Shown here: one piece after another, positions 6,686-11,891 of the stretch
How the letters are laid out: each line of letters begins with the position of its first letter
How positions within the stretch are numbered: position 1 is the stretch's first letter
Source: Christensenella sp. UBA4263
GTDB lineage: Bacteria > Bacillota > Clostridia > Christensenellales > Aristaeellaceae
Direction: 5' to 3'
Assembly: GCA_002395225.1 (NCBI GenBank)
Contig: DGWH01000118.1
Location: forward strand, 4,584 to 16,474
DNA length: 11,891 nt
Translations under genes and position numbers: made by a program
Notes under the pieces: model-generated
The model's database searches: none
What the model saw: the letters and a program-made list of their open reading frames with translations, nothing else
Told to the model about the DNA's origin: nothing

Positions 6686-7606
6686 TCAGAGTCTGGAAAG
6701 CTCCACCGCAATCCTCGACGCAGCTCTTGCGTTGTTGAATGCCAGCTGAATATTCGTCTTCAGGCTGTCGCCGCCTGTTTCCTCGACAATATGCGCCAGC
6801 ATGAACGGCGTAATCTCTTTTCCCTTGACACCGGCCTCATCTGCCATTTTCAGGACACGGTCGATCACCGCGCTCATCTTGTCAAAATCCATGGCGTACT
6901 GTTCGGGAACCGGATTGCCGATCAGCAGGCCGCCGCCAAGTCCCAGATCCCATTTGGCTTTCGCAATCCGGGCCACATCCAGCGGCGTCTCCGCATTGTA
7001 ATCAACCCCAAATCCGCTCTTGCGGCAATAGAAAGCCGGGAAATCCGAGGTTCCCAGTCCCAGGACCGGCACACCCATGGTCTCCAGGTATTCAAGCGTC
7101 CGTCCGATATCGAGAATCATCTTGGCGCCCGCGCAGACAACGGCCACCTCCGTATGTGCCAGTTCCTGCAGATCCGCACTGATGTCCATCGTCACCTCGC
7201 CGCCGCGGTGCACCCCGCCAATGCCGCCGGTTGCAAACACATGGATGCCGGCCAGTTTCGCCAGGATCATGGTTGTTGCCACCGTCGTCGCACCGGTCAG
7301 CTTTTCCGCCACCACAATGGGAAGATCACGCCGGCTTACCTTGAGAACGCCTTTCGCCTCACACATCCGGACCAGTTCCGCCTCCGTGAGTCCGGCTTTC
7401 AGCCGTCCGTCTATCACGGCCATTGTTGCAGGGATCGCCCCTTCGGCACGGATGAGCTTCTCAATCTCCCGTGCAAATCCAAGGTTTTCCGGATAGGGCA
7501 TTCCATGGCTGAGAATGGTGCTCTCCAGTGCCACAACCGGCTTTCCGGCAGCCACCGCCTCCTCAATCTCCGGCGTAATATCCATAAATTTCTTCAGGTC
7601 CATCAT
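6686..7606 (-). CDS. psuG: Pseudouridine-5'-phosphate glycosidase
   Basis: This 306-residue enzyme cleaves the C-C glycosidic bond of pseudouridine 5'-phosphate to give uracil and ribose 5-phosphate. Family features seen are ALESTILSHGMPYPEN (26-41) with E28, TGGIGGVHRGGE (126-137), D141, and the VCAGAKMILDIG segment (157-168). There K162 matches the lysine that forms the covalent sugar intermediate in the E. coli enzyme. TPFMLAHI and the C-terminal NNA segment also match the family. The length is close to the usual 300-312 residues. The ATG at 7606 overlaps the psuK stop in an ATGA, and AAAGGAG lies 8 nt upstream within the psuK 3' end, so the two are translationally coupled. M2 at 7603 is a possible alternative start. 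No clear terminator follows. Confidence 0.96.
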   Translation of the reverse strand: MMDLKKFMDITPEIEEAVAAGKPVVALESTILSHGMPYPENLGFAREIEKLIRAEGAIPATMAVIDGRLKAGLTEAELVRMCEAKGVLKVSRRDLPIVVAEKLTGATTVATTMILAKLAGIHVFATGGIGGVHRGGEVTMDISADLQELAHTEVAVVCAGAKMILDIGRTLEYLETMGVPVLGLGTSDFPAFYCRKSGFGVDYNAETPLDVARIAKAKWDLGLGGGLLIGNPVPEQYAMDFDKMSAVIDRVLKMADEAGVKGKEITPFMLAHIVEETGGDSLKTNIQLAFNNARAASRIAVELSRL

Positions 7607-8526
7607 GCTATATACTCCTTTATCAGTTTTTCAAGCATTTCACTGCTGATTTCCGTATTGATTGTATCCTCGGAGGCAATTGCCGCCATGCCCGCTGCCA
7701 TGCCGGCATGGACGACCTTTTCCGGACTCCAGCCATGGATCGTCGCATGGATGATTCCGGCCATCGCCGCATCACCTGCGCCGGTGGTATTTACCAGGTG
7801 CGGATACGGCCGGTTTTCCCCGATAATCGTCCCCTCAGGTCCGCGGTAGAACAGGCCGTCCCGTCCAAGACTGACAAATACCCGGCGGACGCCTCGCCCC
7901 CGGAGGACATCGCAGGCCATCTGCAGCTCTTCCGCTGTCCCGCAGGAAAAGCCCGTCAGGATCTCCAGTTCCAGGCGATTGGGCTTTACGGTATCAAAAT
8001 AGCCGATATACGGACTCACCTCTTTCGCCCAGGCAGTCGAAACAGGGTCCATATACAGAGGTCTTGAACACACCGAGGTCAGGCGTTCCAGCGAACGGGC
8101 CGAAAGGTTTCCGTCACAGACAACCAGCTCCGCACCGCACAGGAGCGGCTGCACCTCATCCACCAGGCGGTCATCAAGCCGCTTGATAATATGCATGTCG
8201 CTCAGGGCAAGCAGCATATCCCCATTCCTGTCCATCACCGAGACGTACATGGATGTCTTTTCCTGTTCAAGCACCTTCGTTCCGTCCATATGGATTCCGG
8301 CCCGTTCACACCCTTCCAGGATGTTCCGCCCGTTCATATCATTTCCCAGTACCGTGCACAGCCAGACATTTTCCCCAAGTCTCGCCAGGTTCTCACATAT
8401 GTTCCGGCATACACCGCCCATGGACATATGCAGGTATCCCGGATTTGAATCATGCAGCACCAGTTCATTCAGGCTCTGTGCATGAATATCCATATTTGCC
8501 CCGCCGATACCGGCAATATAGCTCAT
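7603..8526 (-). CDS. psuK: Pseudouridine kinase, PfkB family
   Basis: This 307-residue sugar kinase of the PfkB family is assigned as pseudouridine kinase, making pseudouridine 5'-phosphate for the next gene product. The N-terminal GGVCRNICENLARLG (37-51) matches the sugar-binding GG motif in the form typical of PsuK. The C-terminal signature NTTGAGDAAMAG (246-257) contains the anion-hole glycines and the catalytic base D252. The DPVS (160-163) and KPNRLELEILTG (181-192) segments are also family-like. Coupling to psuG (4-nt stop/start overlap) supports the specific assignment over other PfkB substrates. The start at 8526 has GGAGG 6 nt upstream; the in-frame ATG six codons earlier (8544) lacks a ribosome site. 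No pseudouridine transporter gene is adjacent. Confidence 0.92.
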   Translation of the reverse strand: MSYIAGIGGANMDIHAQSLNELVLHDSNPGYLHMSMGGVCRNICENLARLGENVWLCTVLGNDMNGRNILEGCERAGIHMDGTKVLEQEKTSMYVSVMDRNGDMLLALSDMHIIKRLDDRLVDEVQPLLCGAELVVCDGNLSARSLERLTSVCSRPLYMDPVSTAWAKEVSPYIGYFDTVKPNRLELEILTGFSCGTAEELQMACDVLRGRGVRRVFVSLGRDGLFYRGPEGTIIGENRPYPHLVNTTGAGDAAMAGIIHATIHGWSPEKVVHAGMAAGMAAIASEDTINTEISSEMLEKLIKEYIA

Positions 8527-8581
8527 TCTGCGCCTCCATGGCAAAATCTCGCAGTCTCAGCTCCCTCTCAACAGCCGCCCC

Positions 8582-8610
8582 ATTTTATTCGATTTCAAAG
8601 TAAAATTCAA
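8582..8610 (-). promoter_or_regulatory. Promoter of psuKG with an overlapping cre-like site
   Basis: A -35 TTGAAT (8605-8610) and a -10 TAAAAT (8582-8587) with a 17-bp spacer lie on the minus strand; the predicted start is near 8576. TTGAAATCGAATAAA (8584-8598) fits the CcpA cre consensus WTGNAANCGNWNNCW with one mismatch. It covers the -10 and part of the spacer, a repressing position. The promoter is well supported; the cre call is tentative. Confidence 0.7.
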
Positions 8611-8718
8611 CCCAAAACTAGACAAATGAGGAGAATCCACCGTCCCCGGACATGGCCTGTCTGTCCTTTTTCAGCCTGAATCCGGGCAGGGATGAGGGAT
8701 TACGGAAAAGCAGCACAG

Positions 8719-8747
8719 TTGCGGGGCCGCTCAGCATTTGGTATAAT
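8719..8747 (+). promoter_or_regulatory. Extended -10 promoter for the pectinesterase gene
   Basis: A -35 TTGCGG (8719-8724), a 17-bp spacer and a perfect TATAAT (8742-8747) preceded by TGG are present on the plus strand. The predicted start near 8754 leaves a leader of about 217 nt. That leader holds no gene I can support; it has a CTGCCGC-A-GCGGCAG palindrome at 8886-8900. Confidence 0.7.
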
Positions 8748-8970
8748 TCGCGCGGTCATTTCCGGCGCAATCGGAATTACCCGCCACCTCATCCGGATGT
8801 TTTCCCGGACAATCCCGGGCAGGTCAGCCATCCAGAACAGACAGTGACTGCCCGTTCATCGTTTCCCATGATTTTGCAAGTCAGCCTGCCGCAGCGGCAG
8901 TTCGCCAAAGATGCACACTGAAAACAACAGTGCCGCACAAACAAGCTACATTATATATAAGGAGAAAATC

Positions 8971-9960
8971 ATGTCAAATCTTGTTACCATCCGTGTAACC
9001 CCCGGCGGCGAACCGGATACCATTGCCAAAGCCATCGCCTCCCTTCCCGCGGATCCCTCCATTCCCGCCCGGATTCTCCTGAGCGCGGGAACCTGGTGCG
9101 AAAAGATTGAGCTTCTTCGCCCCAATACCATCATTGAAGGGGCAGGCGCAGATAAAACGGAAATTCTCTGGGATGACGGCGCTGCTGAAATTCTGCCGGA
9201 TGGGCAGGCCCGCCGTACATTCCGCACGGCCACGCTCCGCATCGCCGGTGATCACGTAACCCTGCGCCGGCTGCGTGTCACAAACGCTGCCGCCCCCAGA
9301 GAAAAAGTCGGACAGGCCATTGCCCTTTACGTCAACGGGGATGAATTCCTTGCCGAAAGCTGCCGCTTTTCCGGCAGTCAGGATACCCTGTTCCTTGCGC
9401 CTCTTCCCAAAGCAGTCATTGAGCCCGGCGGGTTTACCGGGCCGGATGAGAACACGCCCAGACGTCCCCAGCGGCATCTGTTCCGCAAATGCACCGTGGA
9501 AGGGGACATTGACTTCATTTTCGGCGGAGCCGCTGCCTGGTTTGAAGAGTGTGAACTGGTCTCAAAGGACGGACGGGAAAACCGGTCCGAGCCCTTCATC
9601 GGATACGTCTGTGCCCCCAGCACGCCCCAGGGGCAGGAATACGGCTTTGTATTTAACCGCTGCCGCTTCCTGAACGACCATTGTCCCGAGGGCAGCGTCT
9701 ATATCGGCAGGCCCTGGCGCAGCGATGCCCGGATTACCCTTCTTTCCTGCGGCCTGGACAGCCATATTGCTGAGGGATGGTTTAACGACTGGCAGAAACC
9801 CGAATCCCATGAGCGGACCTTTTTCGCGGAGTATGGCTGCTGGGGCCCCGGGCATCTGAAAGAAAAAGTTCCCTATATGCACACCCTGTCCCGGGAGGAT
9901 GCCGCCAGAATCACCTATGATGCGTTCCTGGCCAGTCCTCTCAACGGCATTCCCACCTGA
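8971..9960 (+). CDS. Pectinesterase (carbohydrate esterase family 8 type), no signal peptide
   Basis: This 329-residue right-handed beta-helix enzyme would remove methyl esters from galacturonate residues of pectin. Catalytic motifs appear in family order. Q115 lies in GQAIALYV, Q137 and proton donor D138 in GSQDTLF (135-141), nucleophile D181 in GDIDFIFGGAAAWFE (178-192), and R247 and W249 in YIGRPWR (244-250). Many homologues have G(T/N)VDFIFG where this has GDIDFIFG; the aspartate is kept. The N-terminus has no hydrophobic signal segment, so the enzyme is predicted to be cytoplasmic and to act on imported methylated oligogalacturonides. The start at 8971 has AAGGAG 6 nt upstream; the frame is open to 8911 but that start has no ribosome site. 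It is divergent from psuK, has its own promoter and ends in a strong terminator. No pectin lyase or transporter is adjacent. Confidence 0.93.
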   Translation: MSNLVTIRVTPGGEPDTIAKAIASLPADPSIPARILLSAGTWCEKIELLRPNTIIEGAGADKTEILWDDGAAEILPDGQARRTFRTATLRIAGDHVTLRRLRVTNAAAPREKVGQAIALYVNGDEFLAESCRFSGSQDTLFLAPLPKAVIEPGGFTGPDENTPRRPQRHLFRKCTVEGDIDFIFGGAAAWFEECELVSKDGRENRSEPFIGYVCAPSTPQGQEYGFVFNRCRFLNDHCPEGSVYIGRPWRSDARITLLSCGLDSHIAEGWFNDWQKPESHERTFFAEYGCWGPGHLKEKVPYMHTLSREDAARITYDAFLASPLNGIPT

Positions 9961-9976
9961 TCTTTTCTGCTCAGAC

Positions 9977-10016
9977 AAAATCGGAGATCCCCGAACTGTC
10001 GGGGATCTCCGATTTT
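9977..10016. terminator. Bidirectional terminator between the pectinesterase gene and the pyrG relic
   Basis: A perfect 18-bp stem (9977-9994 / 9999-10016) with the loop ACTG has an A-run on the left and a T-run on the right, so it works in either direction. It starts 16 nt after the pectinesterase stop and directly abuts the stop codon of the pyrG relic. Confidence 0.95.
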
Positions 10017-10759
10017 TCAGTCTCCGTCTGAAACGGAACCAGCGGCGTACGTGTGTTGGATGAATTCCCGAAAAAGCGGATGCGGTCTGTCGGGCCTGCT
10101 GCGAAGCTCCGGATGAAACTGCATTTTCCTCACCAATCCAGCGAATCTGCACACTGAGCCCGTTGACAACGCCGCCGTGACGCAGCGCTTCCATGATGGA
10201 CAGACTGGCATCCTGCAGTTCCACATACTTGCCCACAATCCCGATGGTGACATTGTCCGAGAAATCCCGCAGCCGATCCGCCATTTTCTGCCATTCCCTC
10301 ATATCCGCCTCCGGTGCCTTGATTTCCGGCAGACGGCATATGGCCTCATCCATTCCCTCCTCATGAATCAGCAGGGGCACTTCATATACGCTCCCGGCAT
10401 CCAGGGATCGGCGGAATCACCTGAATCGTTGCCCCCGGATACTCCCCCGCCGTTCTTTCGTGATGACCGTATAATACCCCTGCCGCAGGTCACATGGTTT
10501 GCCCGCGTCAGGTTTTCATCGATAAAGCGTTCGTCATGTTCCATGTACAGATCCGCTTCCGCTCCGTCATCTGTCACAAATACCTCTCCGTGCCAACAGG
10601 GATTCACGGTTCGGGATCGAGATGGATATTGGGGATCCAAATTTCCAAGTGGAAACTTTCAGGCCTCTGTTTTTGAGAAGTCTGCCCAGGAGGCCGCCGT
10701 AATTCCCTTTCAGAGGGAGGATCCCACGCTCCCTGTCACAAAATCAACTTCGTCCGCAT
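10017..10759 (-). pseudogene. pyrG: CTP synthase relic with internal deletions and frameshifts
   Basis: CTP synthase makes CTP from UTP with ammonia from glutamine. The relic keeps about 740 nt of the roughly 1.6 kb expected. The start region (MRTK, then FVTGSV and KGITAAS) begins at 10759 after an AGGAGG site but is broken by frameshifts and an in-frame TGA where the usual SLGKG glycine should be. HGEVFVTDDGAEADL and ERFIDENL are intact near 10510-10600. ERRG and EYPGATIQVIP follow in shifted frames. A junction near 10400 then jumps about 115 codons to YEVPLLIHEEGMD and VTIGIVGKYVELQDA. Near 10122 a second junction joins IRWIGEE to QFHPELRSRPDRPHPLF, removing about 190 codons and nearly the whole glutaminase domain with its catalytic Cys. 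The true stop at 10017 survives. It cannot encode active enzyme; a working copy is expected elsewhere, since the gene is normally essential. Confidence 0.92.
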
Positions 10760-10885
10760 CTCCGTTCCTCCTGTTTCTCATTGCTGCACTTGTCCGGTGT
10801 CCTGTCACGGCCGGACAGGGCTGTTTCTTCCTGCCTGTTTGAAAAAAAAGGATATTCCAGCATAACCGAAGGAGCCTGACCAGAA

Positions 10886-10949
10886 TATTTGCAAATAGTA
10901 TTTGTATAATTGCATTTTCTGACATACTTGACCGGATATTTGCCAAATA
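10886..10949. promoter_or_regulatory. Two matching palindromes, TATTTGCAAATA and TATTTG-C-CAAATA
   Basis: A perfect 12-bp palindrome (10886-10897) and a near-identical 13-bp version with one central base (10937-10949) lie about 51 bp apart centre to centre, close to five helical turns. They occur in the AT-rich region between the pyrG relic start and the repeat-protein gene. They look like paired operators, but AT-rich sequence makes chance matches easier. Apart from these and the promoter at 11016-11044, I see no gene in 10760-11116. Confidence 0.4.
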
Positions 10950-11015
10950 ATGAATAATTTAGTGGAATCTTCCTTCGTTTTCTGTTTTATGTCTTCTGTG
11001 AGGGGAAAAACACTC

Positions 11016-11044
11016 TTGAAACATTTTCTGTTTTGCGATATGAT
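11016..11044 (+). promoter_or_regulatory. Sigma-A-type promoter for the repeat-protein gene
   Basis: A -35 TTGAAA (11016-11021) and a -10 TATGAT (11039-11044) with a 17-bp spacer lie on the plus strand. The predicted start is near 11051, about 66 nt before the start codon. The leader contains an 8-bp inverted repeat (ATTCATTC / GAATGAAT, 11069-11076 and 11085-11092) ending 4 nt before the ribosome site. Confidence 0.75.
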
Positions 11045-11116
11045 ATTTTCCGGATTTATATTGACCAAATTCATTCATTGCACGGAATGAATGTTGAAAG
11101 GAGCAACGGATTTACT

Positions 11117-11891
11117 ATGACACTCAAACGACTTCTCGCCGTCTTTATGACACTGTTTCTGGTGTTTTCAACAACAGGCGGCGCACTGGCAGCCAATAAG
11201 CAGGCCGCCAAAGAAGCAACAACGAAACCAACACTCAAAATAACCGTTCCCAAGGAGGGCATTGAAAGCGGCGCATATGGCGAATTCACCATTAACGCCT
11301 CCGTCCCTGGCTTTATCACCATTGAACTTCTGGATTCTACCGGTGCCACCGTACTTAAAATCGCAGAAAATGCAGAAGTTCATTCAAAAGACAACGATTA
11401 TGAAATCACTGCCTACGCCGATTCCGGCGACGCAATTGCCGCCGGCACCTATACGCTTCAGGCAACCATGGTCAGCCAGTACGGAACCGCATCCAATCCG
11501 ACCACAAAAGAGCTGAAGATCACGGCTCCGGTTGTCGATCCGGACGCACCCGACGCAGCTCCCGGGATGACCAGTGTCGCATCTGCACAGTCCGGCACGA
11601 CTGTTCCTGCCGGTGCGGATACCGAAACAGACACTGCTGCCTATGATCCGTATGCCTATAACAGCGGATCAGCGACTGCTGACGCTTCTTCCGGCACAGC
11701 TGCATATGACCCGTATGCGGCCGCCTCTTCCGGAACTGCCGCTTATGATCCCAGCGCAGCCGCCCTTCCTTCCGGAACCGCTGCCTACGATCCCTCTGCC
11801 GCTGCCTCTTCCGGAACTGCCTCGTATGATCCCTCTGCCGCTGCTTCTTCCGGAACTGCCGCGTACGATCCGTATGCTGCCGCTTCTGCCG
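11117..11891 (+). CDS. Secreted Ig-like protein with YDP tandem repeats, N-terminal part (cut by window edge)
   Basis: 258 codons are visible and the frame is open to the window end. Residues 1-26 are a signal peptide (KR, then a hydrophobic core, cleavage after GGALA or ALAA). There is no lipobox cysteine, so it is secreted or wall-associated and not a lipoprotein. Residues about 37-136 alternate beta-strand-like stretches (TLKITV, EFTINASV, FITIELLD, GTYTLQATM, KELKIT) and look like a single Ig-like or FlgD-like beta sandwich. An Ala/Asp/Thr-rich linker leads to five tandem units of about 13 residues (SSGTAAYDPYAAA type) from residue 191. AAAGGAG at 11097-11103 is 13 nt from the ATG, slightly long, but no better start is in frame. 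I do not recognise the family. Any anchor or further domain lies beyond the window. Confidence 0.8.
   Translation, partial: MTLKRLLAVFMTLFLVFSTTGGALAANKQAAKEATTKPTLKITVPKEGIESGAYGEFTINASVPGFITIELLDSTGATVLKIAENAEVHSKDNDYEITAYADSGDAIAAGTYTLQATMVSQYGTASNPTTKELKITAPVVDPDAPDAAPGMTSVASAQSGTTVPAGADTETDTAAYDPYAYNSGSATADASSGTAAYDPYAAASSGTAAYDPSAAALPSGTAAYDPSAAASSGTASYDPSAAASSGTAAYDPYAAASA
11687..11884 (+). repeat. Five 39-42 bp tandem repeats coding for (S)SGTAAYDP(Y/S)AAA
   Basis: The units are 11687-11725, 11726-11764, 11765-11806 (one extra codon, starting Leu-Pro), 11807-11845 and 11846-11884. The amino acids are nearly constant while many third codon positions differ (for example tat/tac, ggc/gga, gcc/gct/gcg), so selection acts on the peptide. 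A degenerate earlier copy (TAAYDPYAYNSGS) precedes them. The array probably continues past the window end. Confidence 0.9.

Noticed and set aside
6791..7849. A 352-codon plus-strand open frame opposite psuG and psuK
   Set aside because: It is antisense to two strongly recognised genes, has low-complexity His/Arg/Gln-rich content, no ribosome site and no family resemblance.
8911..8970. Earlier start for the pectinesterase at 8911
   Set aside because: The extra 20 residues are polar and unlike the family, have no ribosome site, and cover the AAGGAG used by the start at 8971.
9562..10380. A 272-codon minus-strand open frame from the pyrG relic into the pectinesterase gene
   Set aside because: Only its first part resembles CTP synthase; after the deletion junction it is out of frame and crosses a terminator antisense to the pectinesterase gene.
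1..11891. CRISPR arrays, tRNA or rRNA genes, insertion sequences, phage or defence genes
   Set aside because: I looked on both strands and saw no spaced direct repeats, cloverleaf or rRNA motifs, transposase or integrase motifs, or defence domains.

Overview
The window looks like chromosomal DNA from a low-to-moderate-GC Gram-positive bacterium of the Firmicutes, probably a gut-type Clostridia or Erysipelotrichia relative. The grounds are near-consensus sigma-A promoters with 17-bp spacers, strong AGGAGG-type ribosome binding sites, a large secreted SH3/peptidoglycan-binding protein, a Spo0B-type sensor kinase, and no outer-membrane or LPS genes. The species cannot be read from the sequence. 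No tRNA, rRNA, CRISPR array, insertion sequence or phage gene is visible.

Layout. (1) 1-353, minus: the N-terminal third of an ABC transporter ATPase that runs off the left edge, with its own promoter. (2) 672-4043, minus: a 1123-residue secreted protein with eight peptidoglycan-binding repeats, three SH3-like domains and an unnamed C-terminal domain, flanked by a promoter and a terminator. (3) 4501-5427, minus: a small two-helix membrane histidine kinase with no adjacent response regulator. (4) 5630-8526, minus: a sugar-nucleotidyltransferase-like gene with its own promoter, downstream of a translationally coupled psuK-psuG pair for pseudouridine breakdown. (5) 8971-9960, plus: a pectinesterase without a signal peptide, divergent from psuK, with a strong promoter and a leader of about 217 nt. 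(6) 10017-10759, minus: a decayed pyrG (CTP synthase) with two large internal deletions and several frameshifts; it shares a bidirectional terminator with the pectinesterase gene. (7) 11117 to the right edge, plus: a secreted protein with one Ig-like region followed by YDP-containing 13-residue tandem repeats, cut by the window end.

How the genes fit together. Two genes encode exported, envelope-associated proteins. The larger has an upstream cluster of TGTWAH half-sites, including one exact TGTWAH-N5-TGTWAH match to the WalR (YycF) consensus, which suggests but does not prove cell-wall-stress control. psuK and psuG together convert pseudouridine to uracil plus ribose 5-phosphate. A cre-like site over their promoter suggests carbon catabolite control. 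The pectinesterase points to use of imported methyl-esterified pectin oligomers. No complete new defence or mobile system is visible. The most unusual items are the uncharacterised C-terminal domain of the large wall protein, the pyrG relic, and the repeat-bearing surface protein.
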